This document shows positions 11,086-21,990 of a DNA stretch of 64,000 nucleotides, piece after piece (positions within the stretch are counted from its first letter, which is position 1; each line of letters opens with the position of its first letter). The stretch comes from Polytrichum commune (taxonomy: Eukaryota > Streptophyta > Polytrichopsida > Polytrichales > Polytrichaceae). The notes below the pieces were generated by a model. It did no database searches. It saw only the letters and a program-made list of their open reading frames with translations, and was not told the origin of the DNA. The DNA lies in NCBI GenBank assembly GCA_950295325.1, contig OX485805.1, forward strand, positions 49,996,758 to 50,060,757, read 5' to 3'. A program made the translations under genes and the position numbers.

Positions 11086-11387
11086 CTTCACCCTTTTGGC
11101 AACTTTCGCGTGTATTTCGGGTTGTGTAGAGTCAGTTCAGGGAATCGAAGCTGTTTTGTCTGTCCTTTTGGTGTTCTTTGTGCCAGCATTTTAACCCTTA
11201 ACTTCTAAAAGCATATTGTGGTTCCATTTAGGTCATCTCATTCTAGATCTCAAGTTTCATTGTGCGTAAAAGAAATAATTGCTGCTAATGATTTTGAGAT
11301 CACTTTAACATGGTTGCGGTATTTAGTAATGTTCATGATTTGGTTGTAATTGAATTTAGAATCATTAAACTTCAAAAACAAGTGATA

Positions 11388-11392
<5 letters not shown>

Positions 11393-11427
<35 letters not shown>
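11393..11427. repeat. (TA)n microsatellite
   Basis: Uninterrupted alternating T/A dinucleotides of about 35 bp. Confidence 0.95.
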
Positions 11428-11430
<3 letters not shown>

Positions 11431-11825
11431 ATTGGAACTTTTAAGAACAAATATAAGAAATGGAGTCCATAGAAAATTGACAATTCTTCAATCAAAATAA
11501 TAGGACTATACTATATATATAGCAATGTATCAAAAAAGGGAAAAGTTAGTTCATTCTCTTATGAACGTAGTGGAATGGGATCATCGCCATTGACAAAGAA
11601 ACTTTCATGAGGAACACGCCATTATCTATTTGTGACTTTCCTAGCACCTTCCTTTCATATGAATTTGCTTTCAAGAGTCGTTGATGAGCCCAAATATGGC
11701 CTCGTAGGAAGTAAAGGGTTAACTTTCAGTGTTGCAAAGCCTTCCTTGTTTGTTGGGGTTATAACCTTGGTTGATAAGGTAGAGATGCTTAATTTGAACA
11801 CAACAACAACTTGAATATGGACACC

Positions 11826-11960
11826 CATGTTTTTAGTGGTGTATGTATAGATGTGGATTTAAGAACTTGCACCAAAACATAAATGAGGTGTTTAGAAGAG
11901 ATTGGGCTACGTCTTCCAAAATATGCAAACATTCTAGGTTTAAAGCTCAACATGATTATC
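11826..11960 (+). repeat. R1 repeat, partial
   Basis: Shares the blocks gatgtggatttaagaac, tagaagagattgggctacgt and cattctaggtttaaagctca with the R1 family. Confidence 0.55.
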
Positions 11961-12289
11961 GTGCCCATCAAGGTCAACAAGCACAACAATCCTTCTAATT
12001 TTTTCTTGATTCCAATATCTAAACCAATAATAGATGGCAATTTTTTGGTTGATTGTGGTGGACATTGTAGTACCTTATCAATTTAGGCAATTGCTAGATG
12101 AAATTCAAATGTGTAGTCATGCCACATCAACTTTTCCCAAGGTGCCAACCAACCACTGAGTGACATGTGGCACCCTCACTCAAAATCATAACTACTTGAT
12201 ACCACAACCACATTTGCAGTGCAAGGTGAATAGGCTTAATTCAGTTACTTGGACACATACTTTTGGATCTAATTTAATCAATTCACACC

Positions 12290-12480
12290 ACCAAAAAGCC
12301 ATCGCCTATTTAAGGGATTGGACTACATGCTCTAAATTTGTCAACCATTTCTAGGTTGAATAGTCAACATAGTTTGGGAACCGATGTAGCCTTCTTATGG
12401 CTCACTGATAGTGGACTTTGATAATTCATACAAATTTAAGATTAGCTCTAGAACTTTATCGGATTGATACATGCTTCTTC
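12290..12480 (+). repeat. R1 repeat, partial
   Basis: Shares ttaagggattggactacatg and accatttctaggttgaatag with the R1 consensus; the 5' part is missing or decayed. Confidence 0.55.
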
Positions 12481-14019
12481 ATGTACATTGCGGACACACC
12501 AACATTTTCACCTCATGAATTCAAGTAATATAAGGGAGAAAACAATATAAACAATATGTAAATAAGGCCCATCCACCTTCACCAACCCTTCAAAGCAAGT
12601 CGATGTGTTTATGTACACTAAATTGGTATAATCCATATTGTTATTCGTGCTTTGGGGTACAACCCCCCAAGGTTGAAGGACCTTTTGGAAATTATATTTT
12701 TCTTCTTCTTCTTCTTAATTTTTGTGAGGGGGGGGGGAGTGTGCAAGGTTTGCTATATAATGCTGTTTTGAAAAGTGGATTTGGGTTTACCATATTATGG
12801 TTCTTTATGGAGCTCATAGCCAACCTCACAACTGGTCAACAATTCCCCCACTATAATCGCTATATTCATGAAAAGTATTGACTTTCTATCCTTAAAAGGT
12901 GTTTATCTCCAAAAAAATGAATATTCTTCTTAATCCATGCAAAAATTTGAAATATAATAAAATCCGAAACCATCTAGACAATGATTTTCAAATCATTAGT
13001 TAAATACTAGTTTTTAAATTCAAACAAATCTTAAGAAATGAAATCAATCCGATTTTGTTCAAATTTGGTATGTGTATCATTGAGATGATTATGTATGTTG
13101 GATACAAAGATAGAACCAAAATACCACCTTTGATGAACTAAATGACAAGTTTTCAATTTCATTAACAAATGATGTTCACACTCTATATTCATGATCATAT
13201 TATTTTAAGTACTTCTAGCAAAATCATAAGCCTTCGTAAGATGAACATGTCAATAAAATATTTAGACAAGGTAATAGAGTTGTTCATAAAACACAGCAGA
13301 TGAAACCATGGGTTTAGTCTCAAACCCTGAGTTTATAAGAATGAACAAAAAGTCACCCAAGTTTTTCATAATGCATAAATTATCATGTACAAGGAGTGAT
13401 ATTGGGCTATTAAAAACCAACTTTCTAGCCTATCCTGCTAGGATGGGTGGGCCAAGCTAACCTTCCATAGGCCGATATGGGATTTAGGACAATGAGTCCC
13501 ATGCACATACCCTATTTTAAATCCTAAAATTCTCTCAAGTTAGAGAGGTGAAAAGAGGAGGTCCCAAAAGTTTCACCCAACTTTCACAATAGGCTCCAGA
13601 ACACAACGAGCTAGTGAGCTTTTAATAGAAAGTTTGCTCAAAGAACGATCAGACCCATAATTTCATTTTTCTTTGAAGGATCTTACAGATAAGTCTAATG
13701 TCATCTTTGCTTTATGAAAATTTTGTAAAGTTTTACTTTGAAAATGCTTACACGAAGCTCATGACCTTATATAGAATTGTACGGATGTGTTCTTCATTTC
13801 TTTGGTCCAACCGTAGGTATGTGTTCTTCAACTATGTGTCAAAAAAAATATTTTTCCTTAATTTTTCACAAAGAAAGATTGCAAATCTCATTTTATAACA
13901 GATCTTAAGAAAGTACATAAAACCCTAGGGATAAAGAAGGGGGCTAAGCTCCTCATTCGGGAATCTGGATAATGGCGGATGGATGATACATGCTATCGAG
14001 CTCACCAGATGGATGACAA

Positions 14020-14222
14020 ATGGTGATATCCATCCTGTATTCATCCTCCCCTCTCTCCTCTCTCCTCTCTCCTCTCGACCACCATCTTGTGGATAGAGCA
14101 GCCGGCCATCGCCACACAAGAACACATTCAAGCTGCTCAAGAAATTTTTGGTTCGCCATCAAATTCATTGTTGTTGCTGTTGCCGCAGCGAGCAAGGAGG
14201 GGATTCCTCATCAGTGGCAGCC
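14020..14222 (+). promoter_or_regulatory. S21 5' leader with pyrimidine-rich tract
   Basis: A CT-rich tract (about 14045-14085, repeated ctctcctct units) precedes the S21 start codon. Such Y-patch sequences are typical near plant transcription starts. The exact start site and TATA element are not evident. Confidence 0.45.
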
Positions 14223-14552
14223 ATGGCGTCGGCTGTCTTCAATCCGCTTGCACTCGGGGCGCCTTCGCTCTCCGTTCGCTGCTCCGCCTCCGGAGACCAA
14301 AGCTCAGCCACTAGCAATGGCTCAACTACTGCACCAGCTTCGGTGAAGATGACACCCGCTCTCACATCCTCCGGATTTCCTCCCGTGTCTCGCACCGCAG
14401 AAGCCTCTTCCATGTCCGTCTTGCACCCCGGTCTGGAGTTTGCCAACCTTATGTTCTTCAGGGGCAGCTACAACGCACAGGTATGCTGATTTTGCACTGT
14501 ACTCTTTGCTTCGCTTGTACCGCAGTAGAATGTGCTATATAGAATTTACGCG

Positions 14553-14604
<52 letters not shown>

Positions 14605-16374
14605 AGAAGAGAGAGTGTGTGGTGGAAGCGTTCTTAAAACGTCTTGGTTGCTGCTTCACGGCAAGGGTTTGTCCTTGGAGGCGTAATTCAATGTGGAACC
14701 ACTTCGTAGGGTTTCGGTTTTAAGCATTCGAGCTACAGATAATTTAGTGGCAGGAGAATTGGTCATTTTTGGTAGGTTATGGTGCTGAATTTATGTAGGT
14801 TTAGCAAATCGGGGCCGAATGGCGGTTTTTGTTGATTTACGTTTTTTTCAGGGAGGGTTGATTTGGCGGGGCGTGGAATAGATGTGTGTGAAATGTGTGA
14901 TGTTTGTGAATATGTGAAGTACTTTCTAGAGACGGAGCTATGTATGGAGTGTATGCTGTTTGTGAACTGCATGTGAAGCATGGTTGGAATGCTCGTTATA
15001 AGGTTCTGAGAGATAGGATATTAGAGATTAGAAATTGCCTCTTCCATGTCCGTCTTGCACCCCGGTTTGGAGTTTGCGAACTTTATGTTCCTCAGGGGCA
15101 GCTACAACACCCAAGTATGTTGATTTTGATTATGCACGATACGACCCCTTCCTTCACGTGCACTTTGAGTGGAATGCGCTTTAGATAATTGACGTGGAGC
15201 TCAAGAGAGTTATGGAAACACACTTAACTTAAGGTTTTTTCTTCCAGTTTGTTGCTCCTTCACGGCAAGGGTTCTTCCTTGGTTGTGGAATTGAATATGG
15301 AACCACTGGGAAGGGTTTTGGTTCTAGGCATTCGACGTACAGACACTTCTGTGACGGGAGAATTAGTCATCTTTGGTAGGTTATGCTGCTGAATTTATGT
15401 AGGTTACACATTACCGGGTTTTGTTGATTGACGTTTTTCCAGTGAGGGTTAATGTGGCGGATGTGGAGTAGATGTGTGCAAGATGTGTGATGTTTGTGAT
15501 GTGTGGAGTATTTCTTGGAGATGGAGCTCCGTGTGGAGGAATTGCATGTAAGGGATGGTAGGAATTCTCCTTGTAATCTTTTGGTGCTCAATTTATGTAG
15601 GTTTACGCATTATTGGGTTTGAATGGTGTGGTATTGTTGATTTACGCTTTTCAGCAAGGGTTAATGTGTCGGGACGTGGAGCAGATGTGCGTGAGATGTG
15701 TGATGTTTGTGATATGTGAAGGATTTCCTACAGATGGTGTTCGGTATGGAGAAATCGCATGTAAGGGATGATTGGAATTCTCACTGTAAGGTTTTGGGAG
15801 ACTAGAGTATTTTATTTTTTAATGAAGTCATGTTTTGTGGATTCTTACTGAGGATTTGGAACTCCAGGTTTTTGTAGGTGAGGATGAGCCAGCCGATTCA
15901 GTGGTGAGGAGGTTCAGGAAGGCTGTCATGCAAGCAGGAGTGATTCCTGAGTGCAGGCGTAGACGGTTCCATGAGACACCACAGGATATTGTGAAGCGAA
16001 AGCAGCAAAATGCTCGCCGCAGGAAGTCTAGGTTTGCAATTCTTTCTCCTCGATGTGTGTTCTTATAGCGCCAAGTCCCGAGTTCTGAGCACTCTGTAGT
16101 TGTATACTCGATAATTGAGGATTGTAGCATAAATTTTTGTGATATATGTTCAGCATTGAGTGATGAAACCTACTACTGACTAGCTTCACTGTCTGGATGT
16201 GATTGAGGATTGATTGAATTGGGCCTGGTTGTCTTCTATAACAGCGGTAGGAGGTTCACTGGTCCACGTCCAGATGGATTTGGTGACAAAAAGGAGGGAG
16301 CAACAGCTTCTGCAAGCAATGACGATGATGACTTCTGGGGTTATGCCGAAGAGGGCTCTGATGTCACTGTGTAG
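14223..16374 (+). CDS. plastid 30S ribosomal protein bS21c (3 exons)
   Basis: Exons 14223-14480, 15868-16031 and 16245-16374 give 183 residues. Residues 1 to about 60 are rich in Ser, Thr, Ala and Pro with few acidic residues, a typical chloroplast transit peptide. The S21 domain (about residues 82-145) follows: SYNAQVFVGEDEPADSVVRR, then VMQAGVIPECRRRRFHETPQ, and an Arg/Lys-rich helix (KRKQQNARRRKSR) that contacts 16S rRNA in the platform of the small subunit. The tail is acidic (DDDDFW). The start is the first ATG in frame with the transit peptide; the frame is open upstream but encodes only low-complexity sequence. Intron 1 (14481-15867, GT-AG) and intron 2 (16032-16244, GT-AG, splitting a Ser codon) fit the family's domain continuity exactly. 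Intron 1 holds a tandem duplication that includes a copy of the 3' end of exon 1. Role: plastid translation initiation and small-subunit assembly. Confidence 0.93.
14557..14602. repeat. (GA)n microsatellite in S21 intron 1
   Basis: About 22 GA repeats, slightly interrupted at the 3' end, within unit 1 of the intron duplication and absent from unit 2. Confidence 0.95.
15037..15114 (+). pseudogene. duplicated S21 exon 1 fragment inside intron 1
   Basis: This 78-bp copy of the exon 1 end has about eight substitutions and no indel. It stays open in the exon's frame (ASSMSVLHPGLEFANFMFLR, then GSYNTQ) and is followed by a consensus-like donor (caa|GTATGT). It lacks an obvious phase-compatible acceptor, so it is more likely a relic of tandem duplication than a used alternative exon, although cryptic use of its donor is possible. 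Confidence 0.8.
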
Positions 16375-17368
16375 GCTCTTAAAGTATTCAATCAGGCGAA
16401 ACTTAGCAAGAATTTTTAGGCAAATACCTTCCAGTTGCTTCCCATATTTGAGACACCGAGGTTGCTATTCAAAGAAATCCAAATTTTTCATGTGTTTCTT
16501 TCTCATGGCAAGACTCCACATTTTGCCTATTTCTCATGCATTTCTTGATTAGTGTGCATTTGTTTTTCTACTTCAGGGTTTTGTCTTATCCCTCTGTTTC
16601 CTTTTGTCGAAATTGAGATCTCTGCACACATGATATACAACAATTTGTTTTGAGTCTTCCTGCTACCTCTGGAGACCAGTAGCAGAAACTCAAGATAAGT
16701 ATCCTCTGTGGGGAACCGATGAAGTTAGTGGGAATGTTGTGGAAGTTAGTGGGAATCTAGTCTTAGATTGCTTCAGTTTGATTGCTCTGAACTGAGTATG
16801 TCACTCTAAAAGCACCTGTCTCTATTGATTCTTTGATTATCTAAAGTTATGCTGGTTACCTCTATCTGCAAAGGTTGCCTGAACCTCGATACTAACAAGA
16901 ATATATTTCTCATGCATTCAGTCACCGAACAAGGATTTCTGTTCATTGTACTCTGTTGTGTCAGTTATTCCTCTTTGCTCAGTAGCAATGGTGTCAGAGG
17001 TGATGGAAGAAAGACAATCAACCACTTGAGACAATTGTTTTGTGGGTCCAAAGACTCTGTTATCTAGCTCTTGGTCCTTTTGCAGGTGCATAGGATTAAT
17101 TCTGACTGAGCAGGTTGTTTCCAGGGTGGACACTCCGCTGTGATCTCTGAAGGTAAATTTGGCAGGACTTTACAGAAATTTTCATGCTGAGCAGCTCTCG
17201 GTCACTACATCTAACTCCACAAGAGGAGCAAATCTTAGATAGCAACACAGCTTCCAATGTGATAATTTGGCTGCATCAGTGCTGTTGTCAACATATTGCC
17301 ATTTTTCCATCGAAAGATTCTGTTAACTTATGATTACTCCTGAAGGCATGCGGGTGTTATTCGGTTAC
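16375..17368 (+). other. S21 3' flank
   Basis: Begins with the S21 3' untranslated region. No further gene is recognised; the open frames are short and have no family features. Confidence 0.5.
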
Positions 17369-17740
17369 TCAATCAGACACATATATTTTTTGATTGGTGT
17401 GTGGTCAACTGAGGATTAAAGAAAAGACACCATCAAGACAAATGTTTAAAAGAGAGTAGACTACGTCTTCAAACTTCAATATCTATTTCATACTCAATAG
17501 CGAACACAAGTGGGAGGACCTATGTACTTATTCAATTAAGGAATCAACAAACATTCGCTTCTGATAAACCATAAATAAAATAAATAAAGAGAGAACTGAT
17601 TTTTGTTGATGCTTCTTTGTAGATTTGCTAATGCAACACAAGTTTTGTTGTCTAAATCTATTCGACAGAAGCTGGAGAACGAGAAAATCAAACCAAATAA
17701 CACCCACATACCATATGATTACTCATGGTCACTCCTAAAG
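17369..17740 (+). repeat. R1 repeat, long subfamily
   Basis: Starts caatcagacacatatatttt and, unlike the shorter R1 copies, continues into a second conserved half (gttgatgcttctttgtagat, tttgctaatgcaacacaag, cagaagctggagaacgagaa) shared with 40382-40725 and 40770-41120. Confidence 0.75.
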
Positions 17741-18660
17741 GTTTCATTAAAGCTGAAGCACATCCTCTGCAGTCAAGTCAGATTTCACCTGCTACCAAAT
17801 CCCTCTCACCAAGGTGCCTGCCTTGAGAAAGGCTGTGTGATCGCAGATTTGGAGGCAATGGAAGATTCTCTTGATGACACCTTTTCATCTCCTTTTCATT
17901 CCTTCATATGTTCTGCCACCTTAATAATTTTGCGTCATGCATATCCTGTGCTCCGCTTTCAAAGTAGTTGTACTTGTAGTAATCTTGATGAATACAACTG
18001 CCCAACCAGTGTCATTTAGATGTACAAACGTTTGTCTCATCCTAATCAGCTTTTCCATCTTCCGTCCTTCTGGGTACATTCACTAATGCACCACCAGACC
18101 ACTGCCTGGTTTCATCCATCCTGACAGGTTTGTGCAATGGATTCACACAGAAGATAGCACATAAAGTTCTGGAATCTCATCCAAAAGTTCATCATACACC
18201 AATTACGAAAGGCAAGAGTGAAACCACTCCGCAGCTTCCTGTAACTCAATGTTTGCACATTTCCAACTCATTGCTCATTCGTGTCAGTCAATCACACAGA
18301 CATTACTTTCTATGTTCACAGAACTTTAGAGTGCAGAATTCATCTAGAAGTAGACGTCATGTGCTCAAAGCATGTAAATTGTGCAAACAACCCACAACCA
18401 CTCCACCGCATTGCCCATGCACCACAAACCACAATGAAGTATCAACATAGATAGAATGGTCCCAACACTACAGATACAATAGGGCCAGAACACAATCTAC
18501 AAAGTATATCATTCACAACATAAATACATCTCTGTGAAACATGGAAGACAGGAATATACCTGTGTGAAATAGATTCAGAGAAACACAAGTGCTTCACAAG
18601 TGTCTGCCATGAATTGACATCCAGAACCAAGTCTTTGAGCTACTTTCAAAGAAGAGTCCA
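17741..18660. other. unassigned
   Basis: An ORF spans 17603-18019 but overlaps the R1 repeat at its start and resembles no family. Nothing else is evident. Confidence 0.45.
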
Positions 18661-18672
18661 AAAGAGGGGCTT

Positions 18673-18990
18673 CAGATAGCCCCAATAAATTGTAAGTCAA
18701 ATTTACAGATCTACTTGATGTTACAAATAGGTATAAGCCTTCCACTGGTATCCACAACCAAGTCCCCTACACCACCTTCAATGAATAATTCAACATAGGG
18801 AGCTGTCTATGCAGATAGCCCCAAAAAAATTGTAGCTCAAATATACAGATCTACTTATGTTACAATTAATTGCCGTGCACTGGCATCCACAACCAAGTCC
18901 GCTGCGCCACCTTCAAAGAATGGATCAAAACGGGGGGGGAGCAGTTTTATGCAGATGGCCCCCAATACATAGTGGTGGTTTAATATGACA
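18673..18990 (-). repeat. 140-bp tandem repeat, about 2.3 copies
   Basis: Units start at 18673, 18813 and 18953 (agatagccccaa, agatagccccaa, agatggcccccaa). Conserved internal blocks are tttacagatctactt and tatccacaaccaagtcc. It lies 0.45-0.75 kb beyond the stop codon of the S40-like gene, possibly within its 3' untranslated or flanking region. Confidence 0.85.
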
Positions 18991-19441
18991 AATACATATT
19001 CCGATCTACCTCATGTTCAATTTGATTATCAGAATCTCAATACTGCCAATGTGAGAATCAGTAATTTTTCCATGTCGGATTACAAACACAAGGGGAGACT
19101 TTCAACTACTTCCAGTCCCGAATAGCGCCTTTGTACATAGCTCCTGTTACTATCAATGACCTCAACAAGTACCTCTCACTAAAGGAAACGTGTCCCACCA
19201 ATCCTGGTGAATTTGAGTTCTTCAACTCTAACCACCAGGTGTGCAATACAATACAATTGATCAAGAAGACAGGACCCCCTAGCGCATCCTTGTTTGCCTC
19301 TTGAGCCAACAGCTAGTTGCTTATAAGTGCTACAAGAAAATGGGCACAATGAGTTAAACCGCTAACAACAGAAAGCCAGTAAAAATTGACCTTCACAACC
19401 ACATGCTAAATCAGTAGCCACCAGAAAACCACCCACGACTG

Positions 19442-20248
19442 TTATGAGTCAAGGAAACCAGTTTGCTTTAGAACTGCATTCCGCACTCGGCTCAAGTCCC
19501 TTCCTTTCAGAGTACGCCCTACCCCTTCACACACAGAAAATGTTGACATCTGGCTTTGAGCATACTCTCGTGCAAGTTGAAGATGTGGAGGCAGCCTTTC
19601 TTCTTCCACCTCTTCTTTGTCATCATCCACATCACCAGTCCACTTGCTGCTCTTCTTCTGAGCACCAAGAATTTTAGACCAATCAGGAACGTTCACCGGT
19701 GCCGACTGATGCATGGCTGGCCTCGAATTATTTGCCTCTCTTGTGTGCATAATAGGAGGTATCATCCTTGCAGCTGCTGACATTCGTCCACCACCACCAT
19801 CACGACTCGTACTCTGACCTGGATAATTACTCAACCCAACAAGTCTTTGCGGAGAAAGGCCAGAAAGACCATATTGTCGGCCGCTGTCTCCAAATGCCAT
19901 AGAGAGCCCTGGTTCCTTGTCAAGCCCCAGCCACCGCCTTCCCGAATTTAAATACCTGTAGGTGTCACTACTGTCTGACTTGTTGGGAGTACCATCATAC
20001 CCGGCCACTTCATTCCTCCCAAGCCTATCGTCTGGCGATCCACTTGCTCCTATTTCCCAAACGTCTGCTTCATTTAACTCACTTAACTCATCTGAATCAT
20101 CAAGTACAGAATTATGACCCAATGGGGAGAAGCCCAACAACTTATCGACCCTGCTACCATTCCCAACACCTCTCTCCCTTCCCATGCTATCTGAATATTG
20201 CTGATGTTGATAAGCGTCTATGCTGCCACTGCTATATCTCGCCATCAT
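19442..20248 (-). CDS. S40-like senescence regulator (DUF584)
   Basis: An intronless coding region of 268 residues starting at the MMARYSSG methionines (20248, or 20245 for the second Met). It has the S40/DUF584 signatures in order: an acidic-aromatic motif ELNEADVWEIG (about 57-67), NVPDWSKILG (about 186-195), and the defining C-terminus FSVCEGVGRTLKGRDLSRVR plus NAVLKQTGFLD, which ends one residue before the stop. Members of this family are nuclear proteins linked to leaf senescence, salicylic acid and stress responses in seed plants; their biochemical function is unknown. The open frame runs 37 codons further upstream but has no resemblance to the family. A likely 5' UTR intron of 98 nt (donor GTAAGG at 20366, acceptor TAG ending at 20269) would remove most of that extension and supports the chosen start. 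The middle (residues 70-180) is Ser/Gly-rich and probably disordered. Confidence 0.88.
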   Translation of the reverse strand: MMARYSSGSIDAYQHQQYSDSMGRERGVGNGSRVDKLLGFSPLGHNSVLDDSDELSELNEADVWEIGASGSPDDRLGRNEVAGYDGTPNKSDSSDTYRYLNSGRRWLGLDKEPGLSMAFGDSGRQYGLSGLSPQRLVGLSNYPGQSTSRDGGGGRMSAAARMIPPIMHTREANNSRPAMHQSAPVNVPDWSKILGAQKKSSKWTGDVDDDKEEVEEERLPPHLQLAREYAQSQMSTFSVCEGVGRTLKGRDLSRVRNAVLKQTGFLDS

Positions 20249-21373
20249 GACATCCACAACCTCGCCACCTACAACAAGTCCCACATAAGATTCTGTATCA
20301 GTGATGATGCTCCAAATGTAACAAAACCATATGCAACTCGCTTCACCCACATGAAACAAACCTTACCGACCACAAAGACTAAACACCACTACAAAGCATC
20401 TGATTGTACCGTCCCCAACGATTGCCATGGAAAAACAACTTTGTACTGCTCCTCCATTGACTTCATCACACAGCAACATTCTCACTGAATAAATGTACCA
20501 CGTCTCTACTGCATATCCAGAGACATAGAACCAACCAGACTGCGCAGTAGCAGGATATTTCGCTTTTGCATCCAACCGTTATCCAAGCTTCGAGAGACTT
20601 TTAGATACACGTTTGATGTCTCACATCCCACTCTATCAAATGCACAAAGTATTCCTCCTTCACGAACTGCATATAAACAAAAGTGCACTTGCTGTTTGCA
20701 CCAAAGACCTCTACAACAATTTACAACCTCGACCTCATTCCTCGACTCTCTTCAATTCAATTATCCTACTACTGAAGCAAGGTCCATAGAATTGCGACCG
20801 CCTCCGAACATGTTTATGTAATACATTCAAATCCAAAGCCAGTAGTACCCCGAACTATGAAACTCCCAACCCCGTGACGAGAGCCTTAGTAGTAGGTGCT
20901 GCTAACACGCGCACGCACACACTCAACTAACTTCACAAGCCAAAAAAGTAGGCAAATTCCGAGCGGATTCCCCAACGCGAAGCTCCAGAGGGACAAATGA
21001 CGACTCTCGCACCCCTTGCGTGATTACAGACCAAATCCTCGAGGCAAGCAAGCTACTAAAAAAGGATCACCCTACACGACACCCTTCCTACCGAACCGAC
21101 CGGGTCACGCAACGCAAAGCCGCTTTCCCAAGCTTATTCATACACCAGGGCAAGGAAGGAAGGAAGGGAGGAAGGAAGACAGACCGCAAGGCCCGTCCGT
21201 CCGTCCGTCCGTCCGTCTCTCTCTCTCTCTCTCTCTCGTCTCTCTTACACTCTCACAGGAAAAGAAAGAAAAAGAAGCGCAAATGACTGGATTCCTCACG
21301 GCCGTCAGCACACCATCCCACCACATCCCTCGGTCGCAGAATACACCAAAACCTAACAGCATCTTCCACGGAA

Positions 21374-21406
<33 letters not shown>

Positions 21407-21731
21407 AATGAAACCTCCCGCAAACTTCCAGCCCTAACCACAGACCAGAAACACACAAGTGACCCCCACCACCACCACCACCACAACACCAACACCAACA
21501 ACACAACACAATCCAGTGCAATTTACATCACCCTAACTCGAGGCATTCGACGCACCTTGTCCAGCGGGGGGAGGGGGAGAGGAAAGGAGAGGAGAGAAGC
21601 GAGTGTGTGCGAGAGATTGTTCGTATGTTTGTGTGTCTGTCTTTGTGTGTTTTTGTGTGTTTTTGGTTTCTTTTTTCTTTTTTGAGCATTCAGAGCTCCT
21701 CCTCCGACGTAAAGGACTCCAGATCCATCAT

Positions 21732-21763
<32 letters not shown>

Positions 21764-21990
21764 AGCGTGCAGCAGAAGGCACGGCAACGAAAGCTGCGAT
21801 GACGCAAGTGGGGAGGAGCGCGCCAGGATTGCGAGCGGAGAATTGATTGCCAGGCGAGGGAGGAGTGCAGGCGCAAGCGAGCGACGGAGACAGATGGAAT
21901 TCGGGGACGAGGGTTTCGTAAGAGGTTCGAGAGCTATGGCGATGGCTAGGCTGCGGCAATGTATACTCTCTCTCCGTCCCCTCCCTCCCT
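20249..21990 (-). promoter_or_regulatory. S40-like gene upstream region, microsatellite-rich
   Basis: Upstream of the S40-like start and GC-richer than the surroundings toward its far end. Holds the candidate 5' UTR intron (20269-20366), (CCGT)n and (CT)n arrays (about 21197-21240), a (CA)n array (about 21389-21407), CCA/CAA arrays (about 21467-21512), and (CAC/CAT)n (about 21728-21762). On the gene's strand these are GA- and GT-rich tracts, common in plant leaders and promoters. ORFs here are low-complexity products of these arrays. No start site can be fixed. Confidence 0.5.

Larger units (their letters stand above)
10829..11245 (+). repeat. segmental duplication, copy 2 (carries tRNA-Gly)
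   Basis: Second copy of the block at 9003-9418, in the same orientation, starting near ctttgctctaccagcaaggt and ending near aggtcatctcattctagatc. The two copies are separated by about 1.4 kb that includes the LINE remnant. Confidence 0.9.
11246..14020. other. intergenic, AT-rich, degraded repeats
   Basis: Contains a (TA)n array at about 11393-11427, two partial R1 repeats (about 11826-11960 and 12290-12480), a G-run near 12727-12739 and no recognisable gene. The longest ORFs are short, low in complexity or unlike any family I know. Confidence 0.6.
14403..15810 (+). repeat. tandem duplication in S21 intron 1, with exon copy
   Basis: Unit 1 starts in exon 1 at 14403, unit 2 at 15037, and a partial third unit at about 15585. 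Shared intron blocks include gctgaatttatgtagg (14783, 15388; gctcaatttatgtagg at 15585), gttgctgcttcacggcaagg or its variant, and gagatgtgtgatgtttgtga. Unit 2 begins with a copy of about 90% identity (15037-15114) of the last 78 bases of exon 1, followed by its own donor GTATGT at 15115. Confidence 0.9.

Noticed and set aside
17603-18019. 138-codon ORF downstream of S21
   Set aside because: Its start lies in an R1 repeat and the rest resembles no protein family.
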